A DNA stretch of 60,358 nucleotides. It comes from Scytonema sp. UIC 10036. Lineage in GTDB: Bacteria; Cyanobacteriota; Cyanobacteriia; Cyanobacteriales; Nostocaceae. Numbering within the stretch: the stretch's first letter is position 1; the number at the start of each line of letters is the position of its first letter. Below, one piece after another: positions 43,538 through 54,900 of this stretch. The translations under genes and the position numbers were made by a program. The stretch is from assembly GCF_009725235.1 (NCBI RefSeq), contig NZ_WJFC01000068.1, positions 1-60,358 on the forward strand, given 5' to 3'. The notes beneath the pieces were generated by a model. It made no database searches, was not told the DNA's origin, and saw only the letters and a program-made list of their open reading frames with translations.

Positions 43538-45403
43538 ATGAAAATTTTATTAGTAGAAGATGACACAGCATTTAGTACAACACTGGCAAAGTTGCTTAGT
43601 GCAAATCATTACAGTGTTGACGTAGCAAACAATGGACTAACAGGGCTAGACTTAGCAATGTCGGCTAAATATGATTTAATTTTACTGGATTGGCTAATTC
43701 CAAAATTAGATGGTATTAGCCTGTGCAAGCAACTACGAGCGCAAGGTTACTACAAACCAATTCTGCTGTTGAGTGCAAAGAATCATCATGCAGATATTGT
43801 GGCAGGGTTAGATGCTGGAGCAGACGATTACGTTACCAAACCCTACAACTTGGAAGCATTACTAGCAAGAATTCGGTCTTTGTTACGGCGAAGTGGCGCA
43901 CTCTCGCCATCCCCATTAAGCTGGGGAAATCTTTGTTTAAACCAAATCTCTGGCAAAGTTACTTATAAAGAGCAAAACATCTCACTGACAGCAACAGAAT
44001 ACAAATTGCTGGAATTGTTTTTGCAGAACCCCCAACGCATCTTTAGTCGTAGGATGATTCTCGATCAACTTTGGGGATTTGAGGACGCACCGATTGAAAA
44101 TGCAGTGACAACTCATATCAAAGACTTACGCAGAAAACTGAAAGCGGGTGGTTTGACAGAAGATATTCTTGAAACAGTTTATGGTATGGGGTATCGGTTA
44201 AACCCTGTTCCAGAGATGTGTGTTGCAGATCGTTCCGTAAATTCAGACTATCAGGATACCAAAAAATTACCCAACACCAAAGATACAGCCTCCATTCGTA
44301 AAGTCTTAGAAGATTTTCGCAATTCCTTTGGTCTACAAGTTGCGGTGTTGGAGCAAGCAAAAACTGCTCTGTTAGCTGGAAATTTCAGCAAGGAGTTACA
44401 GCAGCTGGCATTGCATGAAGCCCACAAAATGGCAGGCTCAATGGGGTCGTTCGGGTATTCAGAGGGTTCTAGATTGGCACGGAGAGTAGAGCATTTATTG
44501 ATACAGGATAGTACCCTAACAGATGAAGAAGTTTGTCAATTCTCTCAATTGGTAACGGCATTGCAACACGAGTTAACAAAGCCACCCGTGACGATCGCTA
44601 CCCGAGCAGAGCCTCTATGTCAGATTCATCACGTGCTGGTGATTGATGATGATGCTATGCTGAGGGGGCAGCTGCTTGCAGAAGCAGATTCTTGGGGAAT
44701 AAGCATGAAAATAGCTCCTGATTTGACAACTGCTCGCTCCTGCCTTTCTTTGGCAACGCCTGAAGCAGTTCTACTGGATTTGAGCTTTCCCGATGCAGAA
44801 GAAGATGGATTAACCCTGCTGCGGGAACTGGTAGAACGATGGCCAAATCTACCTGTTATAGTTTTCACTGCGCGAGACTCTCTTACCGATCGATTAACCG
44901 TATCGCGTTTGGGTGTGCGGCAATTTCTGCATAAGCCGGCAACAACTCAACAGATTTTTCAAGCGCTGGCTCGTGTGCTACCTCAACCACAAGCTTTAGA
45001 AGCTAGGGTTCTCATTGTAGATGATGACCCTACCATGCTGGCTCTCTTATCGGCATTACTCACTCCTTGGGGGCTGGATGTAACAACTTTAGCCGAACCA
45101 CAGCAATTTTGGGAAGTGCTGATAGCGATCTCTCCAGATTTAGTGGTGTTAGATTTAGAGATGCCAGTAGTGAATGGGTTAGAATTATGCCAAGTCGTGC
45201 GGCAGGATGCCCTGTGGGGCGATCTACCTATTTTGGTAGTTACTGCCCATACTGATGCTCAATCCCTTCAGGAAGCTTTTGCGGCGGGAGCCGATGATTT
45301 TATCACTAAGCCAGTGCTAGGTCCAGAACTCGTTACACGGGTACTTAGCCGAATTGAGAGAGTACGAGGGTGCTTGCAAGCAGGCGAAATCAAAAAGAGG
45401 TAA
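43538..45403 (+). CDS. Multi-receiver winged-helix regulator with intact HPt (paralog B)
   Basis: ATG at 43538 matches the MKILLVEDD start of the paralogs. The order is REC1 (LILLDWLIP, Asp present), OmpR-type winged helix, an HPt domain with HEAHKMAGSMG (His296), REC2 (LLDLSFP) and REC3 (VVLDLEMP). No GGDEF follows; the protein ends soon after REC3. With every phospho-site intact it can pass phosphate among the receivers and HPt. It ends only five bases before the ATG of the nine-PAS kinase gene, so that kinase is its likely partner. Confidence 0.9.
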   Translation: MKILLVEDDTAFSTTLAKLLSANHYSVDVANNGLTGLDLAMSAKYDLILLDWLIPKLDGISLCKQLRAQGYYKPILLLSAKNHHADIVAGLDAGADDYVTKPYNLEALLARIRSLLRRSGALSPSPLSWGNLCLNQISGKVTYKEQNISLTATEYKLLELFLQNPQRIFSRRMILDQLWGFEDAPIENAVTTHIKDLRRKLKAGGLTEDILETVYGMGYRLNPVPEMCVADRSVNSDYQDTKKLPNTKDTASIRKVLEDFRNSFGLQVAVLEQAKTALLAGNFSKELQQLALHEAHKMAGSMGSFGYSEGSRLARRVEHLLIQDSTLTDEEVCQFSQLVTALQHELTKPPVTIATRAEPLCQIHHVLVIDDDAMLRGQLLAEADSWGISMKIAPDLTTARSCLSLATPEAVLLDLSFPDAEEDGLTLLRELVERWPNLPVIVFTARDSLTDRLTVSRLGVRQFLHKPATTQQIFQALARVLPQPQALEARVLIVDDDPTMLALLSALLTPWGLDVTTLAEPQQFWEVLIAISPDLVVLDLEMPVVNGLELCQVVRQDALWGDLPILVVTAHTDAQSLQEAFAAGADDFITKPVLGPELVTRVLSRIERVRGCLQAGEIKKR

Positions 45404-45408
45404 AAATT

Positions 45409-48400
45409 ATGGGATGTTATCCGCAATTATTACCCTACGCTGTTGCCATTGGTTCAACAGCGATCGCCCTGTTGCTGAAACTTTGGTTAGAACCACTTTT
45501 GACTCAAAGTTTAGGTGCGTTTTTTTACATTACAGTCTTAATCAGTAGCTGGTATGGTGGCTTTCGAGCGGGGATCGTTGCAGTCGTCCTTTCAACACTA
45601 GCAATCAATTATTTCTTTTTTCAACCCCGGTATCAAACTTGGCTCTTTCAACCCAAAAATGTCTTCCAGTTAGGTATTTTTCTGCTGATTGCTTTCACGA
45701 TCGCCCTGCTCACAAGTAATTTTGTCAACAGCAAACAGAAGGTTGAACAACTCAGTCAACAGCTGGCTCGGGAAAATGCTACGCAACTGCACATGGCTCT
45801 GTCAGCAGCGTACATGGGGATATGGGATTGGGACATTGTAACAGGTCTCATCAAGTTGTCACCAGAACTCGAACAGTTATTAGGCTTGGCTGTCGGTACC
45901 TTTGATGGTCAATACGAAACCTTTAATGGCTGCGTGCATCCTGACGATCGCCAAGCACTCAACCAAGTAGTACAAAAGGCGCTACAAACTCACAGCCCCT
46001 ACCAGCATGAATTTCGCGTTATTTGGGCAGATGGTAGTACTCACTGGATTGAAGGAAGGGGGGAGCCATTCTATAATTCAACTAGTCAGCCTGTTCGCAT
46101 TATGGGAACAGCTATGGCAATTGACAAGCGTAAGCAAGCTGAAAATGCATTGCGGCAAAGCGAACAGCGATATCGTGCATTAGTCAATGCTTCGTCTCAG
46201 ATTGTCTGGCGCACCGATCCCGATGGCAACACAATAGCGGCTCCAGAAGGTTGGGAAGAACTGACCGGACAATCTGTAGCCCAATGCTTGGGATGGGGTT
46301 GGCTTAATGTTGTTCACCCAGAAGATCGGGAAAGCAGTGCTCAATGCTGGCGAGAAGCTTACAGAAATCGCACCTTATATGTAACGGAGTATCGTCTTCG
46401 GATGAAAAATGGCGATTATCGTGATTTTGCGGTTCGAGGTGTACCAATTCTGGATGTTGATGGCAAAATTAGCGAGTGGATCGGTACCTGTATAGATATT
46501 ACAGAGCGCAAACAAGCAGAAATTGCCTTACAGAAAAGTCAAATTCAGCTTCAGCAACAGTTAGCTGAAATTGAGACTATCTACCAGTCAGCCCCAATAG
46601 GGTTGAACGTCTTGGACACCGATCTCCGCTTTGTCCGCATTAACGAGCGCCTAGCAGAAATCAATGGGTTTTCCGTTAAAGCGCATATCGGTCGTACAGT
46701 GCGTGAGTTATTACCCGAACTGGCTGACACCTCCGAACAACTGTTGCGCTCCATTTTGGTAACAGGCAAACCGCTTCTAAACGTGGAAATTAGTGGAGAA
46801 ACCCCGGCTCAACCGGGCGTGCAACGAACCTGGCTGGAAAGCTTTCTACCGTTAAAGGATGGATCGCGCATCATTGGTATCAGTACTGTTTGCGAGGAAA
46901 TTACCGAACGCAAACGAGCAGAACAAAGTTTGCAGGAGCGGGAAGCAACTTTACGCTTATTTATCCAGTATGCACCTGCTGGTATTGCTATGTTCGATCG
47001 GGATATGCGCTATTTGATGGCAAGTCAAAGATGGGTGGACGATTATAATCTTGATTCGGTTGAATCGCTCAGAGGGCGATCGCACTACGAACTTTTTCCG
47101 GAAATCTCAGAGCAATGGCGACAAATTCATCAACGGTGTTTAGCTGGAGCAAGAGAAAAATGTGATGAAGATTTGTTTGTGCGTTTGGATGGGAGCCAGC
47201 AGTGGGTACGTTGGGAAGTTCACCCCTGGCATACTACTACAGGTGAGATTGGTGGCATCATTATTTTTGCTGAGGATATTACACAACGCAAACAGGCGCA
47301 AATAGCCCTGCAACAATTGAATGCCGAACTTGAGCAACGGGTAGCCGAGCGTACAGCACAACTGAGTCAAGCAAATGAGCGCCTGCTAGAAAGGGTTATA
47401 GAGCAACAGCAAATCCAACTCATTCTTTTAGAACAGACGCAATTACTGGATTTAGCACATGACACCATCATGACCTGCGACTTAAACGGTGCGATCGCTT
47501 TCTGGAACGAGGGAGCAGAGTCTATGTACGGATGGACGAAAGCCGAGGCTTTGGGGCAAATCTCGTATACTCTCCTGAAAACTCAATTTCCTCGGCCATT
47601 AACAGAGATTGAAGCCGAACTTGTTGAAAAAGGCTATTGGGAAGGAGAACTTGTCCATTTTAGCCGAGACGCTCAACCTATCAATGTAGCCAGCCGTTGG
47701 GTTTTACAAAAAGACAATGCTGGTAAACCAATTAAAATCCTACAAATCAACAATGACATTACTGAGCGTAAACAAGCACAATTAGCCTTAAGGGAGAGTG
47801 AAGAACGTCGCCGACTGGCTCTCGATTTGACTCATATTGGCTGTTGGGATTTACACTTGCCAAGCAGAAATTTAACCTGGAACGACAATCACTTTACTTT
47901 ATTGGGTTTAGCTCCCTACGCAATAGAGCCAAGCTATGATATCTGGTGCAATCAAATTCATCCTGAAGATATTAGTTGGGTTGAACAACGGTTTTTGGAA
48001 TCTATCAAAAACCGTACCGATTACACAGCTGAGTATCGAGTTGTTCACCCGGATGGTTCAGTGCATTGGTTAATGGCACGGGGACGGGCAATTTACGATG
48101 AATCGGGGCAACCCGTGCGATCGCTAGGTGTAGTGTTAGATATCACGGAACACAAACACACCGAAGCCGTTCTCCGTCAATACGAACGCATCGTATCCAC
48201 TGCCAAAGATGGCATTGCACTGCTCGATCAAAATCATATTTATAAAATCGTTAACCAAGCATACTTGGACTGGTATAATAAATCTAAGACTGAAGTTGTA
48301 GGACATTCCGTAAGGGATGTTTTGGGTAAAAATTTATTTGATGATTTTATTAAATCTCAGTTAGATAAATGTTTAACAGGAGAGACAATTCAGTATGAAA

Positions 48401-49980
48401 GATGGTTTGACTCCTCCAATTTAATCCGGCAGTTTATTAGCTTTACTTATACGCCTTACTATGAAACAGATGGAAGCATTTCAGGCGTTATCATTAACCA
48501 GCGCGACCTAACTCGACTTAAACAAGCAGAACAAATGCTGGAACTTCAGGCTGTCATCACCCGAAACATGGCGGAAGGCATTTGCTTAGTGAGAGCTGAT
48601 AATGCATTCATTGTCTATGCCAATCCTAAATTTGAGCAGATGTTTGGCTATGACTCTGGCGAACTCAACGGTCAGCACGTATCAATTGTCAATTATGAAA
48701 GTGAACACATGACCGCCCAAGAGGTTAACCAAGCAATTCGTACTGCCGTTCTGCAAAATGGGGAAGCTACCTATGAAGTTCACAATGTTAAAAAAGACGG
48801 TACTCCATTTTGGTGTCGTGCGACTTGTTCTGTATTCAAGCATCCCGAGTATGGCGATGTTTTGGTTGCGGTTCACCAAGATATCACCGATCGCAAACGC
48901 ATGGAAGAAGCTTTACGCGAGAGTGAAGAAAAGTTTCGCCAACTTGCGGAAAACATCCAGACAGTATTTTGGATGACAGATATTCATTATAAGCAATTTT
49001 TATATGTAAGCCCTGCCTACGAAACCATCTGGGGCATGAGTTGTGAAAGCCTTTACCAAAACTTTTCTTTTTGGTTAGATGCAATTCATCCAGACGATCG
49101 CCAGTCGGTCGAAATTGTATTTATGGAACAAAGAACAGAACAATACGATGTCAAGTATCGCATCATTCGCCCCGACGGTTCAATCCGTTGGGTTCGCGAT
49201 CGTGCATTCCCTATAAAAAATAAATTAGGGGATATGGTTCGGATTGCGGGTATTGCAGAAGACATTACGGAGCAGGAGAAAATTGAGCAAATGAAAAGTG
49301 AGTTTATCGGCATTGTCAGTCACGAACTCCGTACTCCTTTAACTGCAATTCGAGCAGCATTGGGTTTATTGAAAACTGGTATTTACGACAAAAAACCAGA
49401 CAAGTTCAAGCGCATGATTGAGATTGCATCTATCGACAGCGAGCGTCTGGTGCGGCTAGTCAATGATATTCTAGATTTGGAACGCTTAGATTCGGGTCGA
49501 GCTGTTCTGGAGAAAACAACCTGTGATGCGGCTGATTTAATTCACATTGCAGTAGAAGGGGTGCAAGCGATCGCACAGAAGCAACATATTAGCTTTGATA
49601 TCCATTCCACCGATGCTAAAGTTTGGGCATCAGCTGATGCTATTATTCAAACACTCACCAATCTGTTAAGTAATGCCCTGAAATTTTCACCTCCCAATTC
49701 CACTATTACCTTGAGTGTTCAACAGCAAACAAATAGCGTATTATTCCAAATAACGGATCGAGGACGGGGTATTCCACCAGAGAAGTTAGAAGCTATTTTT
49801 GGACGATTTCAGCAAGTCGATGCTTCTGATGCTCGTGATAAAGGCGGAACAGGCTTGGGACTGGCAATCTGCCGTAGTATTATCGAACAGCACGGTGGAG
49901 AAATCTGGGTTGAAAGTACTATTGGTATAGGAAGTACATTTTTCTTCACTCTGCCATTGCCACCGAAGGAGAAAAAATGA
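45409..49980 (+). CDS. Membrane histidine kinase with nine PAS domains
   Basis: The start at 45409 has AGAGG eight bases upstream and follows the previous stop by five bases. The N-terminal region has four membrane spans of the DUF4118 (KdpD-like) type (residues 1-110). Nine PAS/PAC units follow (about 130-1290), several closing in ITERKQAE-type sequence. HisKA has SHELRTP (His1305), then HATPase with LSNALKFSP, DRGRGI and GGTGLGL. The length of 1523 is very large. There is no obvious haem or flavin Cys, so signals are unknown. Its TGA overlaps the ATG of a truncated response-regulator copy, so the original partner was coupled there. Confidence 0.92.
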   Translation: MGCYPQLLPYAVAIGSTAIALLLKLWLEPLLTQSLGAFFYITVLISSWYGGFRAGIVAVVLSTLAINYFFFQPRYQTWLFQPKNVFQLGIFLLIAFTIALLTSNFVNSKQKVEQLSQQLARENATQLHMALSAAYMGIWDWDIVTGLIKLSPELEQLLGLAVGTFDGQYETFNGCVHPDDRQALNQVVQKALQTHSPYQHEFRVIWADGSTHWIEGRGEPFYNSTSQPVRIMGTAMAIDKRKQAENALRQSEQRYRALVNASSQIVWRTDPDGNTIAAPEGWEELTGQSVAQCLGWGWLNVVHPEDRESSAQCWREAYRNRTLYVTEYRLRMKNGDYRDFAVRGVPILDVDGKISEWIGTCIDITERKQAEIALQKSQIQLQQQLAEIETIYQSAPIGLNVLDTDLRFVRINERLAEINGFSVKAHIGRTVRELLPELADTSEQLLRSILVTGKPLLNVEISGETPAQPGVQRTWLESFLPLKDGSRIIGISTVCEEITERKRAEQSLQEREATLRLFIQYAPAGIAMFDRDMRYLMASQRWVDDYNLDSVESLRGRSHYELFPEISEQWRQIHQRCLAGAREKCDEDLFVRLDGSQQWVRWEVHPWHTTTGEIGGIIIFAEDITQRKQAQIALQQLNAELEQRVAERTAQLSQANERLLERVIEQQQIQLILLEQTQLLDLAHDTIMTCDLNGAIAFWNEGAESMYGWTKAEALGQISYTLLKTQFPRPLTEIEAELVEKGYWEGELVHFSRDAQPINVASRWVLQKDNAGKPIKILQINNDITERKQAQLALRESEERRRLALDLTHIGCWDLHLPSRNLTWNDNHFTLLGLAPYAIEPSYDIWCNQIHPEDISWVEQRFLESIKNRTDYTAEYRVVHPDGSVHWLMARGRAIYDESGQPVRSLGVVLDITEHKHTEAVLRQYERIVSTAKDGIALLDQNHIYKIVNQAYLDWYNKSKTEVVGHSVRDVLGKNLFDDFIKSQLDKCLTGETIQYERWFDSSNLIRQFISFTYTPYYETDGSISGVIINQRDLTRLKQAEQMLELQAVITRNMAEGICLVRADNAFIVYANPKFEQMFGYDSGELNGQHVSIVNYESEHMTAQEVNQAIRTAVLQNGEATYEVHNVKKDGTPFWCRATCSVFKHPEYGDVLVAVHQDITDRKRMEEALRESEEKFRQLAENIQTVFWMTDIHYKQFLYVSPAYETIWGMSCESLYQNFSFWLDAIHPDDRQSVEIVFMEQRTEQYDVKYRIIRPDGSIRWVRDRAFPIKNKLGDMVRIAGIAEDITEQEKIEQMKSEFIGIVSHELRTPLTAIRAALGLLKTGIYDKKPDKFKRMIEIASIDSERLVRLVNDILDLERLDSGRAVLEKTTCDAADLIHIAVEGVQAIAQKQHISFDIHSTDAKVWASADAIIQTLTNLLSNALKFSPPNSTITLSVQQQTNSVLFQITDRGRGIPPEKLEAIFGRFQQVDASDARDKGGTGLGLAICRSIIEQHGGEIWVESTIGIGSTFFFTLPLPPKEKK

Positions 49981-50129
49981 CGACTAAACAAGTATTAATT
50001 GTAGATGACGAAGAACGAATTCGGGAACTTGTACAAGTTTGTTTGTCAGAGTTGGGAGGATGGTCTGCGCTAACAGCTGCATCAGGACCCATTCGGGACA
50101 GGTTAAGGCAAAATCAGTTTTGTCAATAG
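49977..50129 (+). pseudogene. Truncated duplicate of a response regulator
   Basis: Codons 1-38 are almost identical to the intact gene at 50345 (VLIVDDEERIRELVQVCLSE). After GCATCAGGACCC the sequence diverges and stops at 50127-50129, giving 50 residues without the phosphoacceptor Asp. It is coupled to the kinase by ATGA overlap, so it holds the position of the original partner. The next 215 bp contain a GCGTTCGCGCAGCGG short repeat. Confidence 0.85.
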
Positions 50130-50344
50130 TAATTACGCTATAAATCAGCCGCTTGATGGAGTATTAAATTAAGCCTTGTACTGAGTTTTGAGGGGAAGAA
50201 TGAATGATGCTTTTAAAATTAACGCGTTCGCGCAGCGGCGGCTTCCGCATCGCAGGCTTAAAAATTATGTTTTTTCCCCAATTTTTGGTAAATTTTTGAG
50301 CACTATTGCTTATTGACAAATTGTTCATAACCTTAGGAGATAAG

Positions 50345-50740
50345 ATGACAAAACAAGTGTTAATTGTAGATGACGAAGAACGAATTCGGGAACTTGTACA
50401 AGTTTGTTTGTCAGAGTTGGGAGGATGGTCTACGCTAACAGCGGCATCAGGACCCGAAGCATTAAAAATTGCCCAGACACAACCCATTGATGCTATTTTA
50501 CTTGACGTGTCTATGCCTGAGATGGACGGCTATGCAGTTTACGAACAACTTCAGGCAAATCCAGCAACCCAATCAATACCAGTCATTTTGCTAACAGCGA
50601 AAGTTCAAAGGAGCGATCGGGTTCGGTTTGCCCAGATAGGAGTCCAAGGAACGATTGTTAAACCCTTTGAACCTACTACCATTTCCGAGGAAGTTGCTGA
50701 GATTCTTGGTTGGAATGATGAAGTAGGTATAGGTAAGTAA
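50345..50740 (+). CDS. Single-domain response regulator
   Basis: The start at 50345 has AGGAG five bases upstream. The 131-residue receiver has VDDEE, ILLDVSMPEMDG (phospho-Asp), LLTAK (Thr/Lys) and KPFEP. There is no output domain, so it acts as a diffusible phosphate carrier. It is the intact copy of the duplicate at 49977 and probably serves the nine-PAS kinase. Confidence 0.9.
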   Translation: MTKQVLIVDDEERIRELVQVCLSELGGWSTLTAASGPEALKIAQTQPIDAILLDVSMPEMDGYAVYEQLQANPATQSIPVILLTAKVQRSDRVRFAQIGVQGTIVKPFEPTTISEEVAEILGWNDEVGIGK

Positions 50741-50932
50741 ACTGAAAATTACTTAATACTTCCCATGGGTATAGATTGCCCTTTCTCCTTGAGTTGTTTC
50801 TTTTTTTCCGAAAAATCTAATTTCTCTGATGCAACTGGAAAATTGTATTTTTTGGCTTTAAGTTGTTCATTTGAATACTCAACGTATAGCCGTGCAAAGT
50901 ATAATTCATAAATTTTGTAACAAAATCCAGTT

Positions 50933-50955
50933 CTTTATTAGTTTTTCATTTTTTA
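50933..50955 (+). promoter_or_regulatory. Conserved leader element, partial copy 2
   Basis: CTTTATTAGTTTTTCATTTT matches copies 1 and 3, but the TATAAATTGAAGC half is replaced. It lies 228 bp upstream of the 51161 gene in a 420-bp gap (50741-51160) otherwise without genes. Confidence 0.5.
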
Positions 50956-51160
50956 AATTTATCTTTCAACTATAGAGTTGAACGGGGCAGTCACGGTCAG
51001 CACCCTACACGCTTCGTGACAGGGCTTCATGCCGAGCGCATTTTAGTTAGTTGACCTGCTTATGTTCTTAACTGAACTACGTTGTGATGAATGTTTAATA
51101 TATTAAAGGATTGGTCGAATTTGTTCTATTTTCCTTGTTTGCGCTGTGGAGTCTAGTGAA

Positions 51161-51598
51161 ATGAATCTTGTGAAGGAGGTAGATATAGGCACCAAAACAA
51201 TATTGCTGATTGATGAAGAAATCAACGTGCGAGAGGTTGTGGAACTCAGCCTCAAAGATTTAGCGCATTGGGATGTAGTCACTGCCGATTCTCCGTTAAA
51301 AGGATTGCAAAAAGCAGCACTTATTCAGCCTGATGCGATCGTACTGGATTGGTCAATAGGCGGCATGGATAGTTTTATGTTTTTGACAATATTAAGAAAT
51401 AATTTAGAAACTCAAGCTATTCCTGTAGTGCTGCTGAGTGCTAAGGCTCGATGGCTTGATTCACAAATTCTTCGACAGTATCAAATCGTGGGTGTAATTC
51501 TCAAACCCTTCGATCCAGTTGCCCTCCCCGGACAGGTTGCTAAACTACTTGGTTGGAATTTGACTCTACCGCTCCCTAAGTTTGATAACAGCCTCTAA
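51161..51598 (+). CDS. Single-domain response regulator
   Basis: A receiver of about 145 residues: LLIDEEINVREVVELSLKD, IVLDWSIGGMD (phospho-Asp), LLSAKARWLD and KPFDP. ATG at 51161 or GTG at 51146 are both possible; ribosome sites are poor. It resembles the 50345 product in length and layout (ending in a LLGWN helix) and is probably an old duplicate. Confidence 0.85.
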   Translation: MNLVKEVDIGTKTILLIDEEINVREVVELSLKDLAHWDVVTADSPLKGLQKAALIQPDAIVLDWSIGGMDSFMFLTILRNNLETQAIPVVLLSAKARWLDSQILRQYQIVGVILKPFDPVALPGQVAKLLGWNLTLPLPKFDNSL

Positions 51599-51687
51599 CG
51601 GAGGAAGACTTCTTGTCATCTTCTTCAGGAAATTTCATATTTATTAATCTAATTTAAATAATTTAAAATTTATTAACTTCTTTTTTT

Positions 51688-51730
51688 CTTTATTAGTTTT
51701 TCATTTTTTGTTTATAAATTGAAGCTGTTG
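51688..51730 (+). promoter_or_regulatory. Conserved leader element, copy 3
   Basis: CTTTATTAGTTTTTCATTTT and TGTTTATAAATTGAAGCTGT match copy 1 with two changes, 269 bp upstream of the phytochrome start. GGCGTC and GACGCC pair further on at about 51830-51852. The gap 51599-51956 has no gene. Confidence 0.6.
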
Positions 51731-51956
51731 GTATTTATATACCTATTCTCTTTATGAAAGCAAGACATCGAGATTTCCCTAAGTTCCCTATCAATTGGGG
51801 TAATTTGAGAATTTCCTTTCTTTTCAAGGGGCGTCACTTTATTGGGGAGACGCCACCGTAAGTAGGTTCTCTAACCTTCAGCAAATACGGTTTCTTAGAA
51901 GAGGGATTAAGCGAATAGCGTAAGTAGGTGGGTGTAAGTCATTATCAAGTTTGAAA

Positions 51957-54900
51957 ATGCAAGCATTAAACACAACGAATTTTACAGAATCTGTTACTCC
52001 AGAACCCTGCAATCTCAGCAACTGCGATCGCGAACCGATCCACATTCCCGGTCTAATTCAACCACATGGGTTATTGCTGACATTGTGCGAGCCGCAACTG
52101 GAGATTTTGCAAGTTAGTGAAAATGTCGAGCAAGTCTTGGGTATAGCTGCTCAAGAGCTGCTCGGACAACCACTTACTCGGCTATGCTCGAAAACGAAAG
52201 TTAAGGAAATTTCTCAATGTCTCAAACAAGACAACTGGGAAGTATTTAGCCCGTTGGAATTGAGATTTCGCAGTGTCCCGACATCATCCGCTAACCAAAA
52301 AGCGGAATTTCAAAGTTTCCGAAGTCTTTTGCACCGCACCGACGGGGTGTTAGTCATGGAGCTAGAACCTGGTGAAGTCACCAGAAGCCAGCAGGTTCTC
52401 AAGTTTTACCACCTTTTGAGAGAAGGCATTGCTAAAATTCGACAAACTAAAACCTTCAAAGATTTGGTCGAAACTTTGGTCAAACAAGTCAGACAAATAA
52501 CCGGGTTCGATCGCGTTATGATCTACCAATTTGCGGTTGACAACAGTGGGGTTGTGGTTGCGGAAGATAAAGCCGAACACTTGGAGAGTTATTTAAACTT
52601 GCATTATCCCGCTTCCGATATTCCCCAGCAAGCCCGTCAACTCTATTATGAAAATTGGCTGCGATTGATTCCCAATGTCAACTATCAACCAGTCCAACTC
52701 ATTCCTACAAATAGTCCCATAAATGGAATGCCACTCAATCTCAGTCGTGCCAATTTACGGAGTGTATCACCTCTCCATGTGGAATATTTGCAAAATATGA
52801 GTGTTGCGGCTTCCATGTCGATTTCCTTGATTAACGAGAAAAGACTTTGGGGATTGATTGCTTGCCATCATAGCACTCCCAAGTATGTTGATTATGAAAC
52901 GCGCAAAGCCTGTGAATTTTTAGGTCAGTTTGCCTCAGTTGAGTTAGTTTATCAACAAGAACAGGAGATGAATCGCTATCGCCTACAGGTTAAATCAATT
53001 CAGGAACAATTGCGACAGACTTTTGCCAACGACGCCAGCTTTATAGAATTAGTGCTGCGGCACAACGAAGTTGAGTTATTGAGTTTGGTTCATGCACGGG
53101 GAGCCGCCCTCATTTTAGATAAAGAAGTTTCGCTACTTGGTCAAACACCTTCCTACTCTGAAGTTCAGGCATTCATGACTTGGCTGTTACAGCAAGAAAC
53201 AAGAGCGATGTTTGTTACTGATTCTATCTCTCAACTTTACCCCCAAGCACAGCAATTCACATCAGTTGCAAGTGGGATTTTAGCAATTTCTATTGTTCTA
53301 CCTCAAAAGTCGTATCACATTGTTTGGTTTAGACCGGAGCAAATTCAGACGGTTCACTGGGCGGGCGACCCTAATAAACCCATGTCTACTTCCACCAGCA
53401 ATGGGGAAATACGCCTAACACCGCGTAAATCATTTGAACTTTGGAAAGAAACGGTTCAAGCAAAATCGCTACCTTGGCAACCAGCCGAGATTGAAGCAGC
53501 CTGGGAAATGCGAAACACCTTCATGCTAGCAGTACTGGAGTTTTCACAGGCAGCTCTGGAACAAGCTGCAGAAAGAGCTGCGATTGCTAATCGCGCCAAA
53601 AGCCAGTTCCTTGCTAAAATGAGCCATGAATTGCGGACTCCGCTTAACGCCATCTTGGGATTTACCCAATTAATGACACGTGCTCATAATACTCCAGATG
53701 AATTTCGTGAAAATTTAAGCATCATTAACCGCAGTGGAAAACACTTGCTCGCACTTATTAATGACGTTTTAGAGATGTCCAGGATTGAAGCAGGGCAATT
53801 GCGACTCACCGAAAACTCCTTCGATTTGCATTGCCTGCTGAATTGTGTCATGGATATGTTTGCCCTGAAAGTATCTGAGAAAGGATTAAATCTTAGAAGT
53901 AACTGGGATGCTACTGTCCCCCGTTATGTGTACGGTGATGAAGCAAAACTGCGCCAAATCTCCATCAATTTGCTAAGCAATGCTATTAAATTTACAACAA
54001 GAGGAAGTATCACGCTTAGGTGTAAAGCTGTTTTGCCAAGCAATGTCACCATTAACCAAACGAGTTCAACCAATCTTAAACAAACAATTATCCTGTATCT
54101 TGAAGTTAAAGATACGGGCTGTGGCATTGCTCCGTCAGATTTGGAATCCATTTTTGAAGCCTTTATGCAAACAGAACGGGGTCGCCATGTTCAAGGTACA
54201 GGTTTGGGTTTATCCATCAGCCGTCAATTTGCCCGATTGATGGGTGGTGATATTACAGTCCACAGTACTTTGAACCAAGGATCTACTTTCATCTGCCAGA
54301 TACCGTTGCGTTTAGCAGACTCAGTAGATTTGGGAGAGCCTCAAGTAACTCGCCATGTCATTGGTCTGGAACCAGGACAACCGACTTACCGTATTCTTGT
54401 GGTAGAAGACGTTCTTGAAAATCGTCAACTGCTAGTTACGTTACTGGAGTCAGTTGGGTTTGAAGTTTGTGCAGTGGAAAATGGCGCAGAAGCTTGCACC
54501 CAGTGGATGGAATGGCAACCTCACTTGATTTGGATGGATATTCAAATGCCTGTCATGGATGGTTACACAGCCACTCAAAAAATCCGAACAACTCAGGGGG
54601 GCGAAAATGTAATCATTATTGCTTTAACTGCTTCTGCTTTTGAAGAAGACCGCATTGCTAGTCTTCAAGCGGGTTGTAACGACTACCTTGCCAAACCTTT
54701 TGTGCTAACAGCGGTGTTCGATAAGATAGCACGCTACTTGGGAGTACGCTACCTCTATACTGAAGAGATCGCACCAGATATTAACACAGCCACTTCGCTC
54801 CAACAACCCCTGACGCCCCAAGACTTGCAAGTCATGCCACCAGAGTGGATTGCTCAAGTACATGAAGCAGCACTCGATCTCAATGATACCAAGGTCTACG

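Noticed and set aside
51161..51190. A strong GAAGGAGG just inside the response regulator as evidence for a later start
   Set aside because: No ATG, GTG or TTG lies at a proper distance after it, so it was not used to move the start.
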